This document shows positions 15,111 through 22,461 of a stretch of 23,208 nt of DNA, in pieces. Position numbers and translations under genes: made by a program. Source of the stretch: an uncultured Clostridia bacterium (GTDB lineage: Bacteria; Bacillota; Clostridia; Oscillospirales; CAG-272); contig CAJGCM010000019.1 in NCBI GenBank assembly GCA_904501765.1, positions 1 through 23,208 of the forward strand, given 5' to 3'. The first letter of the stretch is position 1. Each line of letters opens with the position of its first letter. The notes under the pieces are model-generated. The model ran no database searches and was not told the DNA's origin. It saw nothing but the letters and a program-made list of their open reading frames with translations.

Positions 15111-15959
15111 TTATTCCCGCTCCTCGCTAACCATATTGCTCCTCACCCTTTTAAACAGGAAATAGCCTATAACAGCGAGGACGCATATGGAGCTTACTAT
15201 TATAACGGACAGCCAATCAACCTCACCAAGATAAGCAAATGTGAAGGAGCCGTCCTCCGGCTCTTGAAGGTGGGGAAATATTGCTATACAGTCGTAAACC
15301 AAGCCGACAGCAGCAATTCCGAGCACCGTCAGCGAAAGAGGCGCAAGTATTCCGTCACCACCGCCCAAATTTTCCTCTTTTTTAACACGGGTAGGTATCT
15401 GCTTGGTAAAATCTATAAGACGGCAAAGATATACCGCCAAAACTACCGTTACTATTGTTTCGGGTATCATATAGGTTGCGTTATATCCTATGGAATAAAT
15501 CAAAGCCGCCTCCGTAGGAATAGAAAGCCCCGCCCAGACAGTGCAGCCTGCGACAGTATGAAGAACATACCTTAATACACATACCAAAAGAGCGCCTATG
15601 GCCATCTCCTTAGACTGATTTTTAATTTTTCCTCTGAAAATTCCGCCAAGACCTACTACTGTGAACGCAAGAATATAATCAAGAATTATTACCGCCAGCA
15701 CCGATTGCCACCCCGTTACGTAGGATAGCGAATTAAGCCCTAAAAGCTGCTGGATGGCAGCGTACACTACTCCTGCTCCAAGACCGAAGCCTACTCCGTG
15801 CCTGTATGCTAATATAACCATAGGCAGCATTGAGCCGACTGTTATTGAGCCGCCATAAGGCATCTCGGCAAGCTTTAGCATGCTTAACACAGTAGCGAAG
15901 GCTATCATAAGAGCGCCTTCAACAAGTTTTCTCGTTGCGATTTTTGTTTTTGTTTCCAT
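15111..15959 (-). CDS. thiT: Thiamine ECF transporter substrate-binding subunit ThiT, with C-terminal extension
   Basis: ThiT is the membrane S-component that captures thiamine and works with the shared ECF module EcfAA'T, which is not in this window. Residues 1-186 match ThiT: GGSITVGSMLPMVILAYRHG (36-55), GAGVVYAAIQQLLG (61-74), WQSVLAVIILDYILAF (84-99) and RYVLHTVAGCTVWA (130-143), with aromatic and polar residues expected at the thiamine site. Typical ThiT ends near here at about 190 residues. This one runs to 282, adding about 95 residues with two further hydrophobic helices (about 205-227 and 249-270). The start ATG has a close AGAGAGAGG as RBS. A TPP riboswitch precedes it, giving repression when TPP is plentiful. 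Confidence 0.93.
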   Translation of the reverse strand: METKTKIATRKLVEGALMIAFATVLSMLKLAEMPYGGSITVGSMLPMVILAYRHGVGFGLGAGVVYAAIQQLLGLNSLSYVTGWQSVLAVIILDYILAFTVVGLGGIFRGKIKNQSKEMAIGALLVCVLRYVLHTVAGCTVWAGLSIPTEAALIYSIGYNATYMIPETIVTVVLAVYLCRLIDFTKQIPTRVKKEENLGGGDGILAPLSLTVLGIAAVGLVYDCIAIFPHLQEPEDGSFTFAYLGEVDWLSVIIVSSICVLAVIGYFLFKRVRSNMVSEERE

Positions 15960-15970
15960 CCTCTCTCTTA

Positions 15971-15990
15971 ACCCGAAAGACCTATTTCGG
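15971..15990 (-). other. Hairpin just before the thiT RBS
   Basis: CCCGAAA and TTTCGGG form a perfect 7-bp stem with a 6-base loop directly upstream of the thiT RBS. It has no T run. It could be a secondary translational control or simply insulate the RBS. Confidence 0.45.
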
Positions 15991-16000
15991 GCATTACCTT

Positions 16001-16034
16001 AAAAAAATTACCACACAGAAAAATATCCGTGTGG
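16001..16034 (-). terminator. Riboswitch-controlled terminator of thiT leader
   Basis: On the - strand CCACACGG (16034-16027) and CTGTGTGG (16018-16011) form an 8-bp stem including one G-U wobble, followed by TAATTTTTTT. On the + strand that wobble would be an A-C mismatch, so the hairpin is tuned to the - strand transcript. Its position after the TPP aptamer makes it the expression platform. Confidence 0.85.
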
Positions 16035-16060
16035 CAGAAAGGCAAAGAGCCTGAAAAAAT

Positions 16061-16148
16061 CTTTCCTACGACGGCATTATCCGTATCAGGTCAAAGGGTT
16101 CGTCAGAGCCAAAGCTCAAAGGACGTCTCAGCAAAAAGCACCCCCGAT
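16061..16148 (-). promoter_or_regulatory. TPP riboswitch (THI element)
   Basis: The - strand shows the hallmark TPP aptamer blocks in order: GGGGGTGC near the 5' end, GCTGAGA, a variable arm (GCTTTGGC), ACCCTTTGACCTGATACGG, then AATGCCG and CGTAGGAAAG. These form the two-arm junction that binds the pyrimidine and pyrophosphate ends of TPP. It lies between the thiT promoter and a terminator, so TPP binding should stop transcription before thiT. Confidence 0.95.
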
Positions 16149-16170
16149 ATTATTCTATTGTGGCAAGATT

Positions 16171-16199
16171 ATTATAGCACTCATTTTACTCTTTGTCAA
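16171..16199 (-). promoter_or_regulatory. Consensus sigma-A promoter for thiT
   Basis: On the - strand TTGACA (16199-16194) and TATAAT (16176-16171) are both perfect and 17 bases apart. Transcription would start near 16164, about 15 bases before the TPP aptamer. It lies 46-74 bases after the thiN stop, so thiT has its own promoter apart from the upstream genes. Confidence 0.88.
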
Positions 16200-16244
16200 C
16201 CGTCTTTTGCCTATTCGACAAAAAATCTCTCTAATAGGGCGAAA

Positions 16245-16871
16245 TTATTCCTCGAATTTATCGGCAACGTATATAAGAAGGCTACCCGAATCAACCGATA
16301 TTTGCGCCTTCTTTCCCAGGGAAGAATTTGACACGCCTAAGGGGAATGAGGGCGAAAGGCTTACGCCCTCAACCTCATATAAAAGCCCCTTTATGCTGAC
16401 GCCCTCAGCCTCACCTCCAAAGGCGAAAACAGAAACGTCAGCGCCCTTTTTGCAGTTAATCTCACACTCCCCATCCGTTAGCGCAAACCAATACCCGCCG
16501 CCACCGATAAGGTAAGCCTCAGCCCCCGCCTCCTTTGCGTAAAGAAGAATTGCATAATTTGCAAAGGTATGGTCTGCTCTGCCTCCTGTACCGCCGTATA
16601 TGAGGAATTTATCATACCCACGACTTTTCCCCTCAAGAAATGCGAGATGCGTATCGGTTTCGTTTTTTTCTTTAGGAAATTTTAGTATTTGCGCTGTGGG
16701 AAAGGCTACACCGGATTTAAGAGAATCGAAATCTCCTATCATAATATCCGGCGCAAGTCCCAGACGGCGAAGATGCTCAGCTCCTCCGTCTGCGGCTATC
16801 ACCAAGTCCCCGCAGGAGGGACTTATCTGCTCGGTCATATCCGATGCGCCTATTATGTAGCATTTTTTCAT
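16245..16871 (-). CDS. thiN: Thiamine pyrophosphokinase
   Basis: The enzyme transfers pyrophosphate from ATP to thiamine, giving TPP. The 208-residue protein has the family motifs: AADGGAEHL (26-34), the metal/ATP site GDFDS (46-50), EKNETDTHLA (68-77) and GGTGGRADHTFAN (93-105), then a beta-rich thiamine-binding domain with a conserved-type SNSS near 181-184. Length is normal. RBS GGGAGG precedes the ATG. It is third in a - strand series after the HAD and YnbB-like genes, and its product acts on the thiamine brought in by ThiT, next downstream. It is not itself behind the riboswitch. No thiamine synthesis gene is present here. Confidence 0.95.
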   Translation of the reverse strand: MKKCYIIGASDMTEQISPSCGDLVIAADGGAEHLRRLGLAPDIMIGDFDSLKSGVAFPTAQILKFPKEKNETDTHLAFLEGKSRGYDKFLIYGGTGGRADHTFANYAILLYAKEAGAEAYLIGGGGYWFALTDGECEINCKKGADVSVFAFGGEAEGVSIKGLLYEVEGVSLSPSFPLGVSNSSLGKKAQISVDSGSLLIYVADKFEE

Positions 16872-16943
16872 AAGTTTCCTCCCTTTTTTAAAAGACGTGG
16901 TCCGTGTTACGCCGAGATAGCTTTTCTCCTAACGGGCAGATAA

Positions 16944-18212
16944 TCAGCCCTCGATTTGCCTGTCAAACATCTCGTCGATAGCTCTCATTATACCGAGCTT
17001 TCCGTATTCATAAGTCAAAGCGCCCTGCATAAACGCAGTGTAAGGCGGGGTAAGAGGTCCGTCGCAGCTAAGCTCGTTGGTAGCTCCTGTAACGAAGGTT
17101 CCCGCAGCGCTTATTTCGGGGTGCGGATACCCCGGCATTTCCGAGGGATAGGGGGTTGCGTAAGACTCAACAGGAGAGCCCTTCTGAAGACCCGTGCAGA
17201 ATTTTATAAGCTTTTCCTCCGAGCCGAAGTCCACCACCTGGACTATATCCGTACGCTTCTCGTCGTATGTAGGTGATATTCCCGAAAAGCCGCAAAGCTC
17301 AAACATTCTTGCGGCAAACGCCATAGCCTTAAGCGTTGCGGCAACGGTTGCGGGCGCTACGAAAAATCCCTTGAAATAGGACGCCAGCTGGTTGAAATTA
17401 GCACCTAAATCCTTACCTATGCAGGGAGCGCTGTAACGCTCGGCTATATCTGCGATAACGTCTTTTTTACCGACGCAGTATGCGCCGCTGGTTGCAAAGC
17501 CTGCGCCTAAATTCTTCATCATAGAGCCTACAAAAACGTCAGCACCTACGTCAGTTGGCTCCCTGTCCTCTGTAAATTCACCGTAGCAGTTATCAACCAT
17601 AATTATCGTTTCGGGACAGGCGTCTTTGATAACCTTAATAGCCTCGGCAATTTTGTCGATAGTAAGGCTGCGCCTTCTCGAATATCCACGGCTTCTCTGA
17701 ATAGCCGCCACACGAATATCACCGCGCTCAACTCTTTCCTTTATTTTTTCCAAATCAAAGTCATCACCGATAAGGTCGATTTCCTCATATTTTATTCCGC
17801 ACCTGATAAGCGAGTTGCGGCTATCTCCCGAGGTGCCAATAACGCTCCTCAATGTGTCGTATGGCTCGCCCGATACGTAAAGAAGAGTATCGCCTGCCTT
17901 CAGAAGACCGCCGAGAGTTATGGCAAGGGCGTGTGTTCCTGACATAAGCTGAGGGCGCACAAGAGCATCTTCCGCACCGAATACAGCAGCGTAAAGCGCC
18001 TCTATCTTATCACGGCCGGGGTCGGAATATCCGTATCCCGTAATATCTATAAAGTCAGAGCTTGACACACGAAGCTCCTGAAACGCCTTCAGCACCTTTG
18101 CGCTGCATATCATAGCATTTTCTTCGATTTTTTTAAACACGGGTTGGCAGTCAGCCTCTGCCCTCTGCGCAAGCCTTACAGTTTCTTCACTTATTCCGTA
18201 TCCGTAATACAT
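16944..18212 (-). CDS. YnbB-like PLP enzyme (methionine gamma-lyase / aluminium resistance family)
   Basis: The 422-residue product matches the Alr/YnbB family (Met_gamma_lyase, PF06838), fold-type I PLP enzymes annotated as methionine gamma-lyase-like or aluminium resistance proteins. Visible features are the N-terminal TGYGYSDPGRD (58-68), RPQLMSGTHA (86-95), Asp207 in MVDNCYGEF (the residue that pairs with the PLP nitrogen) and the PLP lysine Lys233 in GSMMKNLGAG, then GAYCVGK. The true reaction is not established for the family. RBS GGAG precedes the ATG. It begins 11 bases after the HAD gene and precedes thiN by 72 bases. It often neighbours miaA/hfq/glnR in other Firmicutes, but not here. 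Confidence 0.92.
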   Translation of the reverse strand: MYYGYGISEETVRLAQRAEADCQPVFKKIEENAMICSAKVLKAFQELRVSSSDFIDITGYGYSDPGRDKIEALYAAVFGAEDALVRPQLMSGTHALAITLGGLLKAGDTLLYVSGEPYDTLRSVIGTSGDSRNSLIRCGIKYEEIDLIGDDFDLEKIKERVERGDIRVAAIQRSRGYSRRRSLTIDKIAEAIKVIKDACPETIIMVDNCYGEFTEDREPTDVGADVFVGSMMKNLGAGFATSGAYCVGKKDVIADIAERYSAPCIGKDLGANFNQLASYFKGFFVAPATVAATLKAMAFAARMFELCGFSGISPTYDEKRTDIVQVVDFGSEEKLIKFCTGLQKGSPVESYATPYPSEMPGYPHPEISAAGTFVTGATNELSCDGPLTPPYTAFMQGALTYEYGKLGIMRAIDEMFDRQIEG

Positions 18213-18223
18213 AAATTTCTCCG

Positions 18224-18916
18224 TTATTTTATCGTCTTAATAATTTCAGGTATTTCCGAAAGCTTCCTTGCCGAAAAATGAGGACGTATATCAGCGGGCG
18301 CCTCTTTTCCCGCAGGGTTATACCAAAGGGTGTAAATCCCATAGCCCAAGCCCCCCGTTATATCCGAGGATAGGCTGTCCCCCACTATTATAACCTGCTC
18401 TTTATCAGGCTCTCCCAGCGCCTTCATACAGGCGTCAAAGAATTTCGGCGAGGGCTTGTCCGCCAAAAGCTTTTCTGATATAAAAATATTGTCAAAAAGA
18501 GGTCCTATCCCTGATGCCGCTATCCTCTTATCCTGCACCCTTGCAGTACCGTTTGAAGCTAATGAAACGGTGTAGCCGCTCCTTAATTCACGTATAAGCT
18601 CCATCGCACCCGGAATCATATGGTGACAGCCGCTGAGCAGCTCCTCGTACACAGCCTTCACATCCTCGGCATTCGCCTCCACGGAAAGCTCGGAAAAAAG
18701 CCTCTCGAAGCGTTTAACCAGAACCTCCTCTCGAGTCATTTCCTTCCTCTCGAGAGCCTGCCAGCATTCACGGTTTATATCGCTATAGCGCCCGACAGTA
18801 AATTCCGTCGGTTCAACGCCAAAGGCTTTTAACGTTTTTGAAATCGACTCCCTCTCGGAGCGATGAAAATCAAATATCGTATCGTCTAAGTCTAAAAGTA
18901 TATGCTTTATAGCCAT
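18224..18916 (-). CDS. HAD hydrolase, YjjG-type nucleotidase
   Basis: The 230-residue protein has the HAD motifs: DLDDT (9-13; nucleophile Asp9, acid Asp11), SNG (121-123), Lys154 in ADKPSP and GDSLSSD (179-185). Residues 14-90 form a helical C1 cap. Length, cap and FISEKLLADKPSPKFFD match the YjjG/YfnB family of noncanonical pyrimidine nucleotidases, which remove phosphate from modified nucleoside monophosphates. An earlier in-frame ATG exists at 18937, but ATG 18916 has the RBS AAGGGGG at proper distance and begins MAIKHILLDLDDT as relatives do. It is the first gene of a - strand operon with the YnbB-like gene and thiN. Confidence 0.88.
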   Translation of the reverse strand: MAIKHILLDLDDTIFDFHRSERESISKTLKAFGVEPTEFTVGRYSDINRECWQALERKEMTREEVLVKRFERLFSELSVEANAEDVKAVYEELLSGCHHMIPGAMELIRELRSGYTVSLASNGTARVQDKRIAASGIGPLFDNIFISEKLLADKPSPKFFDACMKALGEPDKEQVIIVGDSLSSDITGGLGYGIYTLWYNPAGKEAPADIRPHFSARKLSEIPEIIKTIK

Positions 18917-18980
18917 AAATCCCCCTTGAGCCGCCATAGGAAGCGGATAGCATCACCGATTTTAAGCTTTTATCTTATTT

Positions 18981-19008
18981 ATTTTAACATATTTTTGCAA
19001 AAAAGCAA
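18981..19008 (-). promoter_or_regulatory. Candidate promoter for the HAD-ynbB-like-thiN operon
   Basis: On the - strand TTGCTT (19008-19003) and TAAAAT (18986-18981) are 16 bases apart, and the start codon follows 65 bases later. The -35 is imperfect. Confidence 0.55.
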
Positions 19009-19090
19009 TAGGGGGAATAAAACTTTAAATAAACGAAGAAAGCCTCCGGTCTTTAAACGTTAGTCTTTAAAAAAGCGCAAAAGCAATTTC

Positions 19091-19144
19091 AAAAAACAAA
19101 ACGAGATAGAAAATCGCAAAACAATGCGCAATCTCTACCTCGTT
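19091..19144 (-). terminator. Terminator downstream of the ABC importer operon
   Basis: On the - strand AACGAGGTAGA (19144-19134) pairs with TCTATCTCGTT (19110-19100) over 11 positions with one G-U wobble, around a 23-base loop that can partly pair itself (GCGC/TGCG), followed by TTGTTTTTT. It lies about 160 bases past the ATPase stop. Confidence 0.7.
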
Positions 19145-19154
19145 ATTTGTTTGC

Positions 19155-19174
19155 TATGCCGAAATTCCGAAGCC
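19155..19174. repeat. 20-bp direct repeat, copy 1
   Basis: The 20-mer beginning TATGCCG and ending GAAGCC recurs exactly at 19284-19303, with 109 bases between the copies. Confidence 0.85.
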
Positions 19175-19259
19175 GGGCAATGGAATTTTGAGCAGAATTT
19201 TTCCTTCTCGACCCGAAGTCGTACGAGCGTACGCCAAGGGGAGCGAAGGGAAATAGAAC
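19170..19259 (-). repeat. Intergenic element related to the spacer at 14758-14846
   Basis: Its - strand aligns in order with the + strand of 14758-14846 (blocks TTCTAT, TTCC, GCGTAC, GTACG, TCG, AAGGA, ATTCT, CTC, AAAT, TTGCCC). It carries an inner CGTACG-AG-CGTACG symmetry. A 61-codon open frame over it (19124-19309, +) merely spans the two 20-bp repeats and is probably not a gene. Confidence 0.5.
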
Positions 19260-19283
19260 GAAAGCACTTAAGATTCGTTCGCT

Positions 19284-19303
19284 TATGCCGAAATTCCGAA
19301 GCC
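19284..19303. repeat. 20-bp direct repeat, copy 2, abutting the ATPase stop codon
   Basis: Exact second copy of the 20-mer. It begins at the base directly after the TAG stop (19304-19306) of the ABC ATPase gene, so the element boundary touches the gene end. Confidence 0.85.
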
Positions 19304-20098
19304 CTATGAAAGCATTGCTCTGTCGCTTGAGAAATGCGACCCGCTTGCCTCGGCAAACATTGCAAGAAGATTTTCAACAGTGAGCTTCTTCTTTTCCTCG
19401 CCAGACACGTCAACTATAATTCTGCCCTCGTGAAGCATTATAAGTCGGTTTCCGTGATTTATAGCGTCACGCATATTATGAGTTATCATAAGAGTGGTCA
19501 GGTGATTTTCGTTTACTATCTTGTCGGTAAGCTCAAGCACCTTTGCCGCTGTTTTCGGGTCGAGGGCAGCCGTATGCTCGTCAAGCAAAAGAAGCTTCGG
19601 CTTTTTGAGTGTTGCCATAAGAAGAGTAAGCGCCTGTCTTTGACCTCCGGAAAGAAGCCCTACCTTATCCGAAAGGCGATTTTCAAGCCCCAAATCAAGC
19701 TGAGCAAGAACCTCTCTGTAAAGTTCTCGGTCACGACGTGTACAGCCCCAAAGGAGCGAGCGCCGTTTTCCTCGTCTTGCGGCGATAGAAAGATTTTCCG
19801 CAATTTCCATATCGGGAGCCGTTCCCATTCTTGGGTCCTGGAATACTCTTCCTAAAAATTCAGCTCTTTTATAATCGGGCATATTTGTAATATCTCGCCC
19901 GTCAATCTCGATTTTTCCGTAATCCGGGCGAAAAGCGCCCGCTATTGCATTAAGGGTAGTGCTTTTTCCCGCTCCGTTACCGCCGATAACGGTTACGAAA
20001 TCCCCTTCCTTCAATTCAAGGTTCAACCCATTCAGCACTCGGTTCTCATTAGGCGTTCCCGGGTTGAAGGTTTTGTAAAGATTGGTTATTTTAAGCAT
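19304..20098 (-). CDS. ABC importer ATPase (TrpZ-like)
   Basis: The 264-residue ATPase powers the importer encoded with it. It has Walker A GGNGAGKST (39-47), a Q-loop in FLGRVFQDP, the signature LSGGQRQALTLLMA, Walker B LLLLDEHTAALD and a switch His in MITHNM. The EHTAALDP form of Walker B and the family-like PDMEIAENLSIA match the ATPases paired with ABC_sub_bind-type lipoproteins. An upstream in-frame ATG at 20122 exists, but ATG 20098 begins MLKITNLYKTF with RBS GGCGAGGA, so I chose it; it overlaps the permease gene by 8 bases. The C-terminal tail is short and polar. Confidence 0.93.
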   Translation of the reverse strand: MLKITNLYKTFNPGTPNENRVLNGLNLELKEGDFVTVIGGNGAGKSTTLNAIAGAFRPDYGKIEIDGRDITNMPDYKRAEFLGRVFQDPRMGTAPDMEIAENLSIAARRGKRRSLLWGCTRRDRELYREVLAQLDLGLENRLSDKVGLLSGGQRQALTLLMATLKKPKLLLLDEHTAALDPKTAAKVLELTDKIVNENHLTTLMITHNMRDAINHGNRLIMLHEGRIIVDVSGEEKKKLTVENLLAMFAEASGSHFSSDRAMLS

Positions 20099-21032
20099 TA
20101 TCCTCGCCTCCCTTATCCACATTCTCGTCAGCGCACTGATTTCCCTCCGCTATTACGGGAATCTTGGGCTTTGAGAAATATGTCTTCTTAATGTAAGGTA
20201 TACCAAGGAATATGGCAACCACTATTGCGGAAAGCATCTTGAGAAGGTCTGTATCAAGGCCGAGCATTATTACTAAGGTGTAAACGAGGTAGTAAACTAT
20301 ACCGCCTCCAACAACTCCGATAAGCGATACAACGAAATTGGGTTTTATTTTCATTGACACCGAAAGTCCAATGATTATAGCCGCAAGGCCTATAACTATG
20401 GCGCCTCTGCCCATATTGATATCCGCAAAGCCCTGGTATTGAGCTAAAATTGCTCCAGAGAGGGCTATAATGCCGTTTGATATGGCAAGACCCAAGACCT
20501 TATTAAAGCTTACGTTAACACCCTGGGCGCGGCTCATTTCCTCGTTGTCGCCCGTGCTTTTTAAGGAGAAGCCAAGCTCTGTATAGAAGAACAGGTAAAG
20601 TCCTACTATAATAAATACGCAGAACAGTCCCCCAACGAGAATTGACATATACTGGTCACGGGAGGAGAGTAGCACGTAATTGCGTATGCCAAAGGAAAGG
20701 TTAGCTCCGCCAAGTATTTTGAGGTTTACAGACCAGAGTATCAGCTGAGTAAGAATACCTGCAAGTATGGGCGGTATTCCCAAAGCCGTATGGAATATTC
20801 CCGTCACCGCACCTGCTATCGCTCCTGCGATAAAGGCGCAAAGCATACTTACGGCAACGTTTACACCGTTTGTCATAAGAACAACGCAAACACAGGCGCC
20901 GGTGCATATGGAACCGTCAACTGTAAGGTCGGCAATATTTAGTATTTTGTATGAGATATAAAGTCCTATTGCGAACAGACCCCATATCAAACCCTGCGCA
21001 ACTGCGCCGGGAAGCGCATTTATAAAACTCAT
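20091..21032 (-). CDS. ABC importer permease (TrpY-like, BPD_transp_2 family)
   Basis: The 313-residue integral membrane protein has about eight to nine hydrophobic helices, with the LivH/BMP-type pattern GLFAIGLYISYKILNIADLTVDGS (about 19-42) near the N-terminus and an EEMSRAQGVN loop in the middle, which is the probable coupling segment that contacts the ATPase. It matches the permeases of the TrpXYZ-like (PF02653) importers. It starts about 20 bases after the lipoprotein gene stop and overlaps the ATPase gene. Confidence 0.92.
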   Translation of the reverse strand: MSFINALPGAVAQGLIWGLFAIGLYISYKILNIADLTVDGSICTGACVCVVLMTNGVNVAVSMLCAFIAGAIAGAVTGIFHTALGIPPILAGILTQLILWSVNLKILGGANLSFGIRNYVLLSSRDQYMSILVGGLFCVFIIVGLYLFFYTELGFSLKSTGDNEEMSRAQGVNVSFNKVLGLAISNGIIALSGAILAQYQGFADINMGRGAIVIGLAAIIIGLSVSMKIKPNFVVSLIGVVGGGIVYYLVYTLVIMLGLDTDLLKMLSAIVVAIFLGIPYIKKTYFSKPKIPVIAEGNQCADENVDKGGEDNA

Positions 21033-21052
21033 TTCTACTCCAAAATTTTAAA

Positions 21053-22072
21053 TTATTCGTCAGTGCCTTCTATCATAGTATAGCCTGCCGCTTCAAGGGC
21101 TGCTATATCAATGCCGAGGGCTTCGCAAGCCTTTTTGTTATACTTTTTAACGGGAGCGTTATCATACTGGATAGCCATAGTCTGCACGTCCTCTTCTCCA
21201 AGAAGAATCTTTGCCGCCATCTCCCCCGTCTTCTTACCTATATTGTAATAGCTGATGGAAAGAGTCGCATAGCCGCAGCCCTTACAAGTAGCCTCTTCAC
21301 CTGCAAATACGGGAATGTTAGCAGCTGAGCATACGTTGTTGATAATTTCGGTATTGGAGGCAACTGCGTTATCGGTGGGAACGTATATTGCGTCGCTACC
21401 GGCTGCCGCAGAATTAACAACGGTCTGAAGCTCGTTTGTATCGGCAAACTTATAATCTGAGCTTACGATACCAAGCTCTTCGAGATAATCTCCGACAACC
21501 TCAACCTGGTATTTAGAGTTAGGCTCTGCGGAGCAGTAAAGAAGACCTACCTTATCACCCGCCTTCAAGCCGAGCGTGTCAACCATCATCTTCGCCTGTG
21601 TTGTAAGAGGAGCAAGGTCGGAGGTTCCGGAGATATTGCCGCCTACCGTGCCGTCAAAGTCGTTAATTCCGAGAGCTACGCCGTACTCCGTAATAGAGGT
21701 TCCGAGAACGGGGATATACGTTGTAGCGGTCGCCGCAGACTGAAGAGCTGCGGTTGCGTTAGCCATAATAAGGTCAACGTCGGATGCGATAAATGCGTTT
21801 ACGATTGTATTACAGGTTACCGAATCGCCTGCAGCGTTTTGGTATTTAAACTCTACCTCACGCCCCTTCGCTGCGAGAGCCTCGGTAAGGGCGTCCTTGA
21901 AGCCCTGTGTCGCCGCATCAAGAGCTGCGTGGTCTACAAGCTGACAAATACCAATCACGTACTTTTCTTTGTCAGGATTTACCTTGATTTGTCCTCCGCC
22001 GCAGGAAGCAAGGGCAAGTAATGATGCTACAAGCATCACTGCTACGAGAAGAATGGATAGGATTTTTTTCAT
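21053..22072 (-). CDS. ABC importer substrate-binding lipoprotein (TrpX-like)
   Basis: The 339-residue protein begins with a lipoprotein signal, Lys2-3 then a hydrophobic core, and a lipobox LASC with Cys24 as the lipidated residue. The mature part is the two-lobe ABC_sub_bind fold (PF04392): YVIGICQLVDHAALDAATQG, then ANATAALQSA, VLGTSITEYG, YVPTDNAVASN and IPVFAGEEA. These match the TrpX group, proposed importers of tryptophan or other aromatic amino acids. An upstream ATG at 22117 is in frame, but ATG 22072 has AAGGAGG at the right distance and starts the signal peptide. The T-box leader precedes it, so expression should follow amino acid starvation. Confidence 0.92.
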   Translation of the reverse strand: MKKILSILLVAVMLVASLLALASCGGGQIKVNPDKEKYVIGICQLVDHAALDAATQGFKDALTEALAAKGREVEFKYQNAAGDSVTCNTIVNAFIASDVDLIMANATAALQSAATATTYIPVLGTSITEYGVALGINDFDGTVGGNISGTSDLAPLTTQAKMMVDTLGLKAGDKVGLLYCSAEPNSKYQVEVVGDYLEELGIVSSDYKFADTNELQTVVNSAAAGSDAIYVPTDNAVASNTEIINNVCSAANIPVFAGEEATCKGCGYATLSISYYNIGKKTGEMAAKILLGEEDVQTMAIQYDNAPVKKYNKKACEALGIDIAALEAAGYTMIEGTDE

Positions 22073-22101
22073 TTTTATTTCCTCCTTAGAGTTATATATA
22101 A

Positions 22102-22137
22102 GCGGCATAGGCCGCAAACTTTGCGCATAATGCGCAA
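22102..22137 (-). other. Two tandem hairpins in the importer leader
   Basis: Between the T-box terminator and the RBS lie two perfect inverted repeats: GCGGC-ATAG-GCCGC (22102-22115) and TTGCGCA-TAA-TGCGCAA (22121-22137). No T run follows, so they are likelier 5'-end stabilisers or spacers than terminators. Confidence 0.5.
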
Positions 22138-22144
22138 CGCTTAC

Positions 22145-22455
22145 AAAACAAAAAAGCCCCCGCTCCGTAAGTATACGGATACAGGGACGACTATATAAGC
22201 CGTGTTACCACTCTGCTTTACTCTTTTTTTGCAAAAAGAGCCTCGGTAGGTGCCAATCCTTACATTTGTAAGAAAACCACACCCGCGTGATATAACGGTC
22301 ACATCCGGTAACGTCTAATGGCTACATAGCTTTCAACGTACAGCTCACAAGATGAATTCACTCGCCCCTTGCCACTGTCTTTCACCGCCCGACAGCTCTC
22401 TGAAGACTCAAAACAAGCTACTGGTTCTTGCTCAAACGCCTTTCTGAATAAATAT
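22145..22455 (-). promoter_or_regulatory. T-box leader, specifier probably UUC (Phe)
   Basis: Reading the - strand, Stem I shows AGTA (22422-22419), the AGAGA bulge within AGAGAGC (22401-22395) and an apical loop closed by CTGTC/GACAG holding GGTGAAA (the GNUG motif). The returning strand has GAA-TTC-A (22359-22353), so the specifier is best read as TTC (Phe); one base out of register would give ATT (Ile). Stem III is CTCTTTTT/AAAAAAAGAG. The T-box AGAGTGGTAACACGG follows, with TGGT at 22210-22207 pairing with an acceptor end of discriminator A, as in tRNA-Phe. The competing terminator is 22188-22156 followed by T6. Uncharged tRNA should permit read-through into the importer. Confidence 0.92.
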
Positions 22456-22461
22456 GCACCT

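Noticed and set aside
15081..15575. 164-codon + strand open frame over the end of thiT
   Set aside because: Antisense to conserved ThiT helices, with no RBS or family resemblance.
19124..19309. 61-codon + strand open frame containing the LCRNSEA sequence twice
   Set aside because: The repeated peptide is just the translation of the 20-bp DNA repeat; no RBS, and it overlaps the end of the ATPase gene on the other strand.
21053..22117. Reading the importer as a tryptophan transporter solely by TrpXYZ family name
   Set aside because: The T-box UGGU and the UUC specifier do not fit tRNA-Trp, so I left the gene symbols blank.
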